Of a DNA stretch of 64,000 nt, positions 10,784 through 21,102 are shown one piece after another; the stretch's first letter is position 1, and each line of letters opens with the position of its first letter. Source of the DNA: Terfezia claveryi (Eukaryota > Ascomycota > Pezizomycetes > Pezizales > Pezizaceae); the NCBI GenBank assembly GCA_015179025.1, contig WHUX01000013.1:372001-436000 (forward strand), read 5' to 3'. The position numbers and the translations under genes were made by a program. The notes beneath the pieces were generated by a model that saw only the letters and a program-made list of their open reading frames with translations, searched no databases and was not told the DNA's origin.

Positions 10784-13701
10784 TAGGCCGTACCTAAGTG
10801 TTAACACAAGCACCTAAATTGCCAAAAATGGGCAATTGATCCACACTATGGTCAAACTTAGTATGGGAGTGAATCAAAAGAGTGAATTGTCGAGTGAGTA
10901 ATGTGAATTGATCTTCACAGAGTAACTAGAGCTGTGAGTGATATAGTGAGTAATGTGAATCGAAATTGTATCGGTGGTGAATCGTCATGAGACTGTTTTT
11001 TATTCACCCACAATTGTGTAATATATTTTGTGAACGTAGGTGTGGGCAACTAGATCTGAGTCACGGTTACTCACGTCTAGTTTCTCACACAAATACACCT
11101 CAAAAAAATGCTTATACTATGTGAGCTGTTTTTTTACATAGTGTGAAAGTTGAGTAGCAAAACTACACAGAAGATGTGAATGTTTATCTACTCACATGCA
11201 GTGCACACTTTTGTCACTTATGACATACACATAACGTGTACATATAATAGTGAACTAGAAGGTGAATGTTCTGTTACTTACTTTTCTTGTACCATAGTGT
11301 CCATAGATCCTATCTTTCAGAAACTCAAGAATAACTATCAAAACCTAAGTACCATTAAGCTTGAATGGCATTGGGTTCACTAGAATACTACTGTACGTTC
11401 ACAAGAGAGCATGAAATTCGAGGTACAGACATTGCATACTAAGTTTTATAGATAAGGTAAAGTACAAATATACTGGGCAACCACTCAGAACTTGATGAGT
11501 ACTTAATTTCAGAGACCATAAGTTAATTCGTGGTGTTGGTTATGATTCTCCAGAGTAGGCGTGTTGTGGACGACCTTATACTAACTCTTACATGTCCAAA
11601 GCTTTAAGGCAATGACTGCAATCCAAAACTCTATAGCTAAATCCAAGAATAAATAGACAATGCCTACCTAGCACATGGAGTTAAAACCCCCAACCTACAC
11701 CTACCACTTGCTGTAGGAGAAACTCGATGTAGTCTATCCCTTGCTATTTCGAACGACTGCCTTCAGCTATCACCAGAATTCCTCTGATATAACGTATACC
11801 GTACCAGACAGTCTCAGACCCTACAGGGGAACTTTCTTATGAAATAGGTTTGCTGTATCTGACGGAGGAGATGATAGCTATCAAAAACTCTCTAAATTGA
11901 TCCATTCTTGAGAGTGACTACGCTCTTCGTTGGTGGGTTAAGAGGAGATCGGTACTACTGACGTATAATTCTATGCCATAAGTCTTCGTCTATGGTCAAT
12001 TTTGCCACTAAATTTATTTTTCGAGAGTAGCTATTTTCAAAATATTATTAAAACTCACTAGATTCCTGGAATCACTTTTAGTGCTCTACCTAGTTACTTA
12101 GAGATTATCGAAAATCTCCTTACAAGTTATGACGCATCCCTTAATGGGTGCAGTGCAGAACTCACAAGAGGTCAGAGTACATTACATTGCCAAACAAATT
12201 TGCATTGGAAGGTACCTTCCTCCCACTCTCAACTTCCAAATATTGATCCCTTTGCCCGATGTCTCAGTATCTGAGGGGAATAAGTATTAATGATTTATGG
12301 TAGGTATAGAACTCTACATATATTAGCTTCGGTCCGGCCTATATCAGAAATGGTTTCACTTTAAAATACTGGACTTGCTACCGGGTGAGATTTTTGTCAC
12401 CCCCAGTACAAGATACAGATGTCTTCAGTGAGGCAATTTAGTTTTATCATGGTTCCTAATTTTTCGCTATACTACTAAGCTTCTCGAAAGAGGAACCCGA
12501 AAGCGTTAATGTTCATATTCGTGAATTAAATCGCCTGCTCAATATAGCTACCATAACATAGTACAAACTCTTTTCATATAGAAGGGCACTATAGCTATGG
12601 AATCAAGTTATTTCAATGGGTGATGGAGACATGCAGTGGACCGGGCACCACAGAAGTAGTGGAGCACAAGCCGATGACTCATTGCGTCCATCAGAATAGT
12701 ACAGAATGCAACACAATCTACTGGGAACCGAAAAGTATGAGGGATTGGTGCAGATAGTGGCAGAGTGACGTTTCTTCCTTTCTTTTGTCTTGGCCGGAGC
12801 GTATGTGGTCGTGTATGTTGTCAACATATGGGCAGTGAGCGGCAGGGGTCGGAAAATCCGACCAGGAAACTCTGGGGACGCACTGCCTTGCTATAGGCTA
12901 GATAGCTTGAGTGAGTAATGGTTTCCCCAAAAAAAAAATGTTGGAAGGGCATCTATTAGTTCAGGGTAATTTTTCCTCAATGAAAATATTCATTGTCCAT
13001 TTTGATGGACTAAGATGTTAGTCTAGCATTGATGTTAATCAAGATTAATTTGTCATGTGAATTAAAGTATATATTGGTGGCTAATCACAGTTATAAACTG
13101 ATTTTCTTTCGCAGCTCCTAGGTATAACCCATAGGGCCTATGCATGATCTGTTTGCAGCCCGCTAGTGTGCAGTGTGCTCAACCCTAGGCCTAGGTTCTC
13201 TGGGGGTTCGAGAGAGATAGTGATGCTTCGACCCCCTCTTATACTGTACCAGTTGATCTACAGAAGACTTATATGCATGCATGAAAATCCAAAGCTTATA
13301 GACGGATCATTGCATAGTCCGCTAACATAAAATACATATATCCTGGCTGGATCTCTGCCACCTCCCGCCGCATCCCAAGGTTGGTAGCATCCACTTAGTT
13401 GAGCTTGGTAATCATAAGATGCAGCCTATGTCAGCCCGGGTACCTAGAAAGAAGGCCCTAGTAGTCATGCTTGACCCCCCGGGCCCATCCATCACAACGT
13501 TTAACTACTTAGTACTTAGGCAAACTCACTAGGATAGGAAGAACTAACAATATAAGATTGAAGACTGCAATGCTGAAACTGACCTCGTGCTGGATCAAAG
13601 TGCTGACGGGTACGCCAGAAACCTTCTCGGATTATGCTTTGTCTTGACTGGCGCCGGCCGCGGTGTGATACGCTGCGTCACAAATTGGAGGGTAGGCAAT
13701 A
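10784..13701. other. Intergenic, no supported gene
   Basis: AT-rich sequence without a convincing ORF. From 10860 to 11170 several short words such as GTGAGTAATGTGAATY recur on one strand and look like a degenerate repeat. The rest appears unique. Confidence 0.5.
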
Positions 13702-13703
13702 TA

Positions 13704-14151
13704 CAGTAAACTCCCGTTACAAGCATACGGTCGGGACCGGAGGTAGTATGCTTATGACGAATATATGCTTATACCAGGAGAAAATTACATACATGACGAA
13801 ATGGACAAATAAGACAGGAAATGAGTACTAGGGTTGATGTACATATAAACTCTGTGATCCTCCGCTGGGTTTTTTTTTGCCTTTTCCTGATACAAATAGT
13901 AGGATTCGTAGGACTTGTAGATGAGATGCTGTAAGATTTTTCGGCAATATCAGGATATTTACCCCGCTTGGTGATTTCTTATCGATAAGAACCCTGCTAG
14001 CGTACATTCGTTATAAGCATATGTATGTGACTAAGCGAGAAAATGGTGAATTTATGCCTTAAATCTACCGTTTTGTATGGGGGGACCGGAGGGGGTATGC
14101 TTATAACGAATATATGCTTATATCGGGTATGCTTGTAACGGGAGTTTTCTG
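13704..14151. mobile_element. Pogo-like MITE, copy 2 (448 bp)
   Basis: TA flanks both ends. The left end CAGTAAACTCCCGTTACAAG and the right end in reverse CAGAAAACTCCCGTTACAAG match over 26 bp except near the tip. The interior holds GGGACCGGAGG twice, ATATGCTTATA and TTCTTATCGATAAG, shared with the other copies. Confidence 0.7.
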
Positions 14152-14329
14152 TAGACGGCACAGTCAGCCGGTAAGGGGGTTATGGTATAGAACCTTATCG
14201 AGGGCTAGTTGAAGCGAGCATGAGATCCTACCTATTGCTACCTACACATGCTCACAGTGCTAGCTCGTAAATTTTTTGTGAGTTTTAAAACACGTATATG
14301 TTCTGACGTCCCAATCACAGACATACTCC

Positions 14330-14658
14330 TGGTAAACTTTGGTCTGGCAAAAGAAGCAGCACCGGATAGGTGGGTGGGTAAGATAGAAGAGATAAAGGAG
14401 GATGCTGCTGTACTGTATACAGACGGCAGCATGAGCAAAAAGGGAGGTGTCGGAGGGGGCTGGTACTCTCAAGGAAGGATAGTAGAAGGGAGTACCGGGC
14501 TAGGCCGTATGTGTACGGTACGGTACAGGAAGGTCACCGGAATAGAAAGGCCCTGGAAATGACAGATCTAGAGTGGGAAATGCTCATTCTGTCTAACTCG
14601 CAGGTAGCCATTAGAACAATTAAGAATGCAGGAAGAAGGGGGAAGCTTCGAAGGCGAG
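14330..14658 (+). pseudogene. LINE (Tad1-like) ORF2 fragment, first half of RNase H
   Basis: This reads KEDAAVLYTDGSMSKKG, the first conserved strand of the RNase H domain with its catalytic Asp in TDGS. After one frame change near 14535 it continues as WEMLILSNSQVAIRTIKNAG and KLRRRG, the central RNase H motif. No reverse transcriptase lies upstream, so the element was 5'-truncated on insertion, as is usual for LINEs. It is then cut by the foldback element at 14659 and resumes at 16504. Together with 19405-19924 these are one plus-strand LINE. Confidence 0.75.
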
Positions 14659-16503
14659 GACTACCATACATCACCGGGTAATGCATCATCACCGTGATAT
14701 GCATCAGCCCCCACGCGAACCCTGTCGGTCCATTCTTGGCGGCATAGCGGACTGCAAAATGAACGGAACCATTGCCAGCAAAATATATATGCCTCGTAAA
14801 GATATAGAGATTCATTGACATGTGGTGGGAATACGAAATGGACGGGTTTGGATGGGTTAATAGATCGATTTTTGGGTGGCATCTAATATTCCGAGGCAAA
14901 ATAGAGACAAGCAACTGACCTACGGTACTGACCAAGTCTTGGGAATATATATGAATTGGGGTTTGAATGGCATAATCTAGAGTGTATAGATGCAGTTTAA
15001 GTTGCTTAAAAGTAATAAAGCGATTAGTCTAACTTTGGAAGGCGAGCAGGAGTTTGTGCACTTTTCCGAGATCTATTTATATAAAAATCTGAAGCAGCCT
15101 GAGCCGTACTAAACTCAGCTGGACTAATTATGCCTTGTCTGTGTGAGCCCAAGTCCGTCTCGGTCCGCCTGAGTTTGTCTAACCCACCTGAGTCTGCTGG
15201 ACTAAATCTGAAGCTGCCTGAACTCATCTGTATAAATTATATAGATGCTCAGCATTCCTGACCTTCTCTAATAAATTCTAGGCTAGTCTAGACACACCAT
15301 AGCAATATTGAACTTCAATAAGCTAATATATATTTGCTTGAAGCTACTTGAGACGTCCCAAACTAGTATAAACTCTTGTGAATTACTATTAGGTTACTTC
15401 AAGTCAGTTGAGCACGCTAGAGCATACCAATACATATCAGAACTACTCTAATCTCACCAGCATTTATTTTTGGCCATCATATAGTAACTCGGGGTTAGCT
15501 TCCGCAGGTCTAGATTGCTTTAGTATACTTGAGAGGCAGTACCTCTAGAAGTAATTTTAAACTTCAATTAGGATAAGTCACCCAAGTCAGCTTAGGCTAG
15601 CTTAACCTAGTATATATGCCTGCATCTATCTCAATATACTGAACATTATCTTCTTTACCACTCTGTACAATCACGGACTCTCAAATGAATTGTCCAAACT
15701 CAGGTGGATTCAGGTAAGTCTGAGTTGGCCTATCTAAGCCTGAATTGAATATGCATAGGGCTATATAGGGTAGTATAGGGCTAGGCTGGTAAAGAGAAGC
15801 TCAAGTGAAGGTCCAGTGGTATGACACAGTTTAGAAGTAGTACCCATTACATTATAGAAGTTCAATATTGTTCTGGTGTGCCTAGTCTAGCCCACAATTT
15901 GTCAAACAAGGTCAGGATCTATATAATTTATGCAGACGAGTTTAGGCAGCTTCAGATTTAGTCCAGCAGACTCAGGCAGGCCAGGCAAACTCAGGTGGAC
16001 TAAGATGGACTTGAGCTCACACAGGCAAGGCATAATTAGTCCAGCTGAGTTCAGTACGGCTCAGGCTGCTTCAGATTTTTATATAAATAGATCTCGGAAA
16101 AGTGCACAAACTCCTGCTCACCTTCCAAAGTTAGACTAATCGCTTTATTACTTTTAAGCAACTTAAACCATATCTATACACTCTAGATTATGCCATTCAA
16201 ACCCCAATTCATATATATTCCCAAGACTTGGTCAGTACCGCAGGTCAGTTGCTTGTCCCTATTTTGCCTCGAAATATTAGATGCCACCCAAAAATCGATC
16301 TATTAACCCATCCAAACCCGTCCATTTCGCATTCCCACCACATGTCAATGAATCTCTATATCTTTACGAGGCATATATATTTTGCTGGCAATGGTTCCGT
16401 TCATTTTGCAGTCTGCTATGCCACCAAGAATGGACCGACAGGGGTTCGCATGGGGGCTGATGCATATCCCGGTGATGATGCATTACCCAGTGATGGATGG
16501 TAC
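14659..16503. mobile_element. Foldback element with about 650-bp inverted arms, inserted in the LINE
   Basis: The left arm (14659 to about 15325) and right arm (about 15850 to 16503) are near-identical reverse complements. The same hypothetical peptide (LLTHPNPSIS, MNLYIFTRHIYFAGNG) can be read outward from both. The ends match as CTACCATACATCACCGGGTA and TACCATCCATCACTGGGTA. CGAG sits on both sides (14655-14658 and 16504-16507), a candidate short target duplication. The loop (about 15326-15849) and inner arms consist largely of variants of the word CTGAGTYNGCTGGACT. No transposase is seen. The insertion splits the LINE RNase H exactly between KLRRRG and ELGNTIWHIK. Confidence 0.8.
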
Positions 16504-16839
16504 CGAGTTGGGCAATACAATTTGGCACATCAAGGATAGGCAGGAAAGATTGGGCAGGGGGACAGTGAGACTCGAGTTGGTTAAGGCTTATGTGGGAATC
16601 CCTGGGAACGAACAGGCCGACCTGCTGGCAAAGGCAGGGGCAGAGGAAGATCCTGAAGACCCAGTGATTACAGAGGGGGGCCTCAGCTAAGAATGGAAAA
16701 GAAGGAGGGAGAAGGAGAGAAAGGTAGTGGGGTGGGACTGGGAAGGATAGTGAGGTGAGGAAGAAGGGCGAAGGTCAACTATGTCCACTGCAGGACGGGG
16801 AAAGGTAACCCTCAGTCCTGGCATGCCAAGTTGGATGAC
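16504..16839 (+). pseudogene. LINE ORF2 fragment, C-terminal half of RNase H
   Basis: This continues the RNase H begun at 14330: ELGNTIWHIKDRQERLG and VRLELVKAYVGIPGNEQADL match the last RNase H helix, with the HVGIPGNE-type motif (here Y replaces H). After a stop and frame changes it reads KGNPQSWHAKLDD, the usual sequence before the LINE C-terminal zinc knuckle. It ends at TTGGATGAC (16831-16839), where the second LINE is inserted; the knuckle follows at 19405. Confidence 0.75.
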
Positions 16840-19395
16840 ACTTTTTTTTTTTTTTTTAAATACTTGTTACTCTTATTCAGTCCCAGTAGGAGGACCATGA
16901 AGAGCCACCAGGAAACCCAGGTGGATTCAGGACAAGGCAAGTTAATCTGCCAGGTCCGGCGCGCGCAAAGCAAAAGATAGATACATGGAAGAGGGCCCCC
17001 CTGCTGTCATTAACCGCGATAGCAGATGACCTAGAGAGGCCTGACGAGGGCCAGTGTCTAAGAAATTGTGTAAAACATGAAGGAAGGAGAGAAATATGAA
17101 AAACTTCATGTGTGAGAAAAACGTGTTAAGGAGACTCGTGAGTGCTACCAGCCAACTAAGGCCGGCCCATCCTAGCATGAATGGATATTTCTAATTCCCC
17201 CGATGGCCCCGGTGTCCCCTCTGCCGTGCCTTCTTTCGACCGTCTATTCCAGCCATCCGCCTATGCGCCTCTTCCTGCCATTTTCTTATAGAGGAAGCTG
17301 AAGAAGGCTTCTACTGCATCCCAGTCCTCTCCCTCCTCCTCTCGGATCCAAATCGGGCGATCTAGATCTTCCCAATCCTTTACACTTCCTAGGGCCTGTC
17401 TCTGATCGTGGAATTGGGGGCAGACAAAGACCAGGTGTCGACTATCTTGTGTGTGATGTCCGCAAGGGCAAGCGCTTGATGTTGCTTTACCAAGGCAGGA
17501 GAGCCATGACTTCTGAGGTCCTTTCTCTGTTCTACACCACGTATATGCGGACAGAGCATGGCGGTTCCATTCTGACCTCCGAATTCCGAAACCGGGGCTG
17601 GTGCGTGCTGCTGCTCGTCTGGCTTTGGAAAGTTGTCTGATACCTCCTTCCGTGACGAGTGATTCTTGTGCCTTGACCTGTTCTAGGGCCGAACTGAAGG
17701 CGGCTAACTTGCTGCTTCCTCATTACCTCTGATACCAATGTGTGAGCGAAGCCACGAAATGGCTGTATCGTAGTGGTTGCTGTCTCGTTCGGTCAAGAGT
17801 GCTAAAAGGTTAGACTCTATCCCACTTCTAGGTGGCTGTGTTCTGAGGGAGAGGTTGACTATGGAGGATATGGCAGCTGCAGAATCAGATAGGAGGTGTA
17901 TCATAGGAGTGTCCTTGTGAGCTTGGAGTATGAGTGCCATCGCTTGGCGTTCCGAGTCAGCAACTATGGATTCTGTCCCAAGGTAGGAGTAACCTGAGAC
18001 TGGGGGGTTCCCCCGGTTATCTCTGAGCAAAACGCCGAAGCGTGGTGTCCTCCTCTTCCTGTGCCATCAGTATAGCAGAGTGTCCAACCTCCTTCTGAGA
18101 GTTCCCTGAGCTTCACTGCCCATATTAGCTTGTCCTTAGAGTGTATATTTGACGGCTCAAATAGGACCTACAATACTAGACCGAGTTTGAGGCCGTGATG
18201 CTGGGGGGGGTTTGCATTCCCAAAGCTGAGGCTTAAGGGTAGGGGGTAGGTGAAGGAGGGGGAGGTGATATGGAAGGCTAAGGTGATGGGGTCGTTAGAG
18301 GGGAAGGGGAGGAGAGGATGTCCCTGATGTCTTGGTTGCCTGTACGGATGGCACGGGCTGCCCACTGCGCTGCCATGTCATGGAGCTTATCCACTAAAGG
18401 TTCGACATTAGCAATTAGGCCCAGCTTTTCATGCGAACTGCTATGATATGCTCCGCAGATCTTTCTTAAAGCCTTATATTCCAGTTGTTCTTGTCTGGCC
18501 AGATGCGGGTCTGATAAGGTGGGGGACCTGTTTTGTACCACAGTTCGGCTCCCCATAGGAATATAGGTCTGATGAGACCGGTGAACATAGCACAGAGGCT
18601 GCGGGGGGAGACTCCTCCATTGCTATTCCCTAGACGTTGGAGAACTGCCAGAGCTCTTTCTGCCTTCTCTGTTCGAGCCTCTATGTGTCGCTTGAAACTG
18701 AGCTTGTTGTCAATGATAATGCCTAGTGTGGTTATGTGACCTGGTTTTCGAGAGAGTCCAAAATCCAAGCGAGAGTTCTTGGTCTTATCCATTGTAGGTC
18801 GTCTGCTTCTGCCGCCTCTTCTGGTATTCTGTCCACATTCGTTACTACCCTATCATGTGCTTTGTGCGAAAGGGATGTTAGGATGAGGGGGTTGACATCA
18901 TCTGCATAGCTGAAGAGATGTATTTGGATTTGTGGGGCTTTGGTAGGAGTAAGACGGCTGCTGTGTCTCGTCGTACTTGTGATTTCTTTGCATAATGTGT
19001 CGGCTTTGTAGAGGGTTCTGGAGAGGTAGATCAGAAAGATCACTGGACTGAGGGGGCTCCCCTGTAGGGTTCCTTCATCCATAGTACCCTGCCCTCTGGC
19101 CAGGTTGTCCCAGACGAGGTCAAAAGATCTTGGTGCTAAGAACCTCCTTACGAAGGGTATAAGATTCCTAGTATTTGCCCCCTTCTCGAGTTCTGCAATG
19201 ACACCTTTTGTGCGTACATTATTGAAGGCTGAAACTATGTCTTTTCCGAGAAGGGTTGCCTGGTGCCCTGCTTCCATACTTCTTTGAATTAGGCTTGTCG
19301 TGATCATCATGCTGTCTGTGGCCAACCTGTTTTTTCTGGATCCATACTGTAAGTTATGGAAGGGAAAGGAGGACTGGAGTGAGTCTGCGATAACT
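16840..19395 (-). mobile_element. Minus-strand LINE (Tad1-like), 5'-truncated, nested in the plus-strand LINE
   Basis: The insert is bounded by TTGGATGAC (16831-16839) and TTGGTTGAC (19396-19404), a 9-bp target duplication with one difference. A T run at 16842-16857 is the poly(A) tail of a minus-strand retrotransposon. The 3' untranslated part is 16858-17270 and ORF2 occupies 17271-19395. The 5' end lies within the reverse transcriptase, so about half of ORF2 and all of ORF1 are missing. Confidence 0.85.
17271..19395 (-). pseudogene. LINE ORF2: reverse transcriptase, RNase H, zinc knuckle (decayed)
   Basis: Read from 19395 downward, the reverse transcriptase starts at VIADSLQSSFPFHNLQYGSR, continues through LGKDIVSAFNNV (palm Asp), EGTLQGSPLSPVIFLIYL and the active-site box FSYADDV, then the thumb (LGIIIDNKLSFKRHIE). 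RNase H follows at about 18030-17704 (HLLSDSAAAISSI, LRSHIGIRGNEEA). A C-terminal knuckle CPCGHHTQDSRHLVFVC (C-x-C-x8-H-x4-C) lies near 17480-17430, ending KKMAGRGA and stop at 17271-17273. Several frame changes separate the parts, and the first third of the enzyme is absent. It is not functional. Confidence 0.85.
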
Positions 19396-19404
19396 TTGGT
19401 TGAC

Positions 19405-19924
19405 CTTGTTTGCCGAAAGTGTGGGGAACAAGCAGAGACAGGCAGGCATGTGGCCTTGGCCTGTGTGCATGGGGAGGGTTTAGGTAGAAGGTGGAGCACA
19501 TGGCAGGAGGTGGATGACAGGGGGAGGTGGGCAAAGAAGGTGAAGGATGGGGGTAAGGAAGTCGTGGTAGACTTGGCCGAGACCTTCTTCGCCAATTTGG
19601 ACCTGGTGTGAGCAGGAGGCTCGGGTAGGGGCCGGGAGGGGGCGTGGCGGAGGAGGACAACTTCCTTTGGGGATGGGCCAGTAGGGAGCGTGGTGGGGGA
19701 GGAAGGGGTTTATTTCGGCTGCGTTTCTTTGGTTCGGGAGGCTGGGCGTTTTAGTCTCGATCAGACCCTCTACGATAACTACGAGGGTCTGATCGAGACT
19801 AGGGCTTTTATGCAATCCGTTGTCCCGTGGAGGTACCGAGTCTTTTAAGATGAGGGAACGGGGCCGTTTCATAGCCTTAGGCTCCATAGACGTATAGACT
19901 TCAAAAAAAAAAAAAAAAAAAAAA
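19405..19924 (+). mobile_element. 3' end of the plus-strand LINE with poly(A)
   Basis: This resumes the LINE interrupted at 16840: LVCRKCGEQAETGRHVALAC is the C-terminal C-x2-C...H-x4-C knuckle, and the ORF ends at TGA 19609-19611. A 3' untranslated region runs to an A tract at 19904-19924. A 50-bp hairpin insertion (19752-19801) sits inside the untranslated region. Confidence 0.75.
19752..19801. mobile_element. 50-bp perfect-hairpin mini-element with TAGTCTCG ends
   Basis: TAGTCTCGATCAGACCCTC (19752-19770) and its exact reverse complement (19783-19801) surround a 12-bp loop. The flanks GGGCGTTT (19744-19751) and GGGCTTTT (19802-19809) match in 7 of 8 bases, as an old 8-bp target duplication would. 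The end sequence links it to the TAGTCTC family of micro-insertions at 24361 and 26670. Confidence 0.65.
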
Positions 19925-20065
19925 ACTAAATACATATACTTGGCATATACACTGACAGTATTCGCAACGGGCCGGCCATGGTTCAGGCCGCCTGCAGCCT
20001 GGCCTGGGGCCGAGGACCGTGCACGGCCTGAAACAGACTGGAGCGGCCCCGGCGGAGGTAAATGT

Positions 20066-20145
20066 GGCCTGGACCAGCCTGGACCGCCTGGACCGCCTGG
20101 ACGGCCTGATGGCCTGATTGGCCTGAATGCCCTGAATTACCGGAT
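20066..20145. repeat. GC-rich 9-bp tandem repeat
   Basis: Degenerate head-to-tail copies of GCCTGGACC/GCCTGATTG give an array of about eight units. The collagen-like reading frame it creates is an artefact of the period. Confidence 0.65.
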
Positions 20146-20214
20146 TAAGTTCATAAGAGCAGACGACAAAACTGACATATTGATAGATACATATAGACTT
20201 CGAAAAAAAAAAAA

Positions 20215-20306
20215 GGGTCGCACATAGAAAACAACAATGTCGGACACATAAAACAAGAAGGTCGGACACATAAAACAAGAAGGTCGGACACATAAAAAAC
20301 AAGAAG
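20215..20306. repeat. 22-bp tandem repeat, four units
   Basis: Four consecutive units of GTCGGACACATAAAACAAGA plus AG; the first unit is diverged (GTCGCACATAG). Confidence 0.75.
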
Positions 20307-20639
20307 CCCGCGCATAGACAAGCTTAAGCCGTATTACTCTCCAGCTCTAACAACATCTCCCGTACGGGCCGTACCTGATCAATATCCTTTAAAGAAACTA
20401 ATCCACCAGGGCCATTGGTACTCCAAGACTTCATACATTCTGATGTTTCCAGAATGCATGGACTATTGATGCTATCTATTGAGTAGAAGCTTGATTGCTG
20501 TGATTGTGATGGAGGCGAGCTTATTATACAGTATTTTCAGGTTCAAATTTCACAATGAAAGGGTTCTCAGGTTGCTTCATGCCTTCAGCAACAAACAACA
20601 ATCACGTGTTATTTTAGCGTGGGGCCAGAAGTTTCTTCA

Positions 20640-20683
20640 CCAGGTCAGTTCCCAGGGGGTTTGCTTATAACGAGGGCTCACTG
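20640..20683. mobile_element. Right end of a pogo-like element (fragment)
   Basis: TTGCTTATAACGAGGGCTCA followed by CTG and TA matches the right terminal repeat of the pogo-like copies. No partner end is visible upstream. I cannot assign the sequence between 20307 and 20640. Confidence 0.4.
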
Positions 20684-21102
20684 TAGCTCAGTGGTTGTTT
20701 TTCTTGCGAAACCGGTCGCTTTTCATGTGCAGGCAGGCCATACTAGGATGATGTTGAGAGGAAGATGGCAGCATGAGGTCGGGTGAGGGTGGAGCTCTGG
20801 ACTCGGGTTCCGATTCGGGTTCAGGTTGGTAAGTTTGGTCATACACAGTTTCTTTGCGTTAGCGGTACGTAGCTTCTGGTACCGAAAGCTTAGGTCGAAC
20901 CTTTTAGATAAATTAAAAAAGAGTGCATTTCCATTTGCATTATTATTACCAATTCCAATGACAGTCTTAGAACGCATTTCGAATTATGCCCTGCGCTTTT
21001 AAAACCCAAACCCCCAACAGGTGAAAAAGAAAACAGAGTGTATATATTGGTTGTCTATATGCGTACATACGGTTATTTAATGGAGCCGCATCTACATACA
21101 GC
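20684..21102. other. Intergenic spacer, 3' of kinase copy 1
   Basis: No supported gene. The last ~40 bases (from ACATACGGTTATTT near 21065) are also present downstream of kinase copy 2 near 37275, so they belong to the duplicated block. Confidence 0.5.

Noticed and set aside
16842..19924. One LINE with an internal inversion (twin priming)
   Set aside because: Each half has its own poly(A) and its own C-terminal zinc knuckle, so these are two elements, one nested in the other.
19940..20227. Collagen-like ORF (GPPGPPGRPDG)
   Set aside because: It is produced by the 9-bp GC-rich tandem repeat and ends in an A-run; no gene context.
20683..20700. TAGCTCAGTGG, a tRNA A-box-like word
   Set aside because: No B box or acceptor pairing follows, and the word overlaps the end of a pogo-like terminal repeat.
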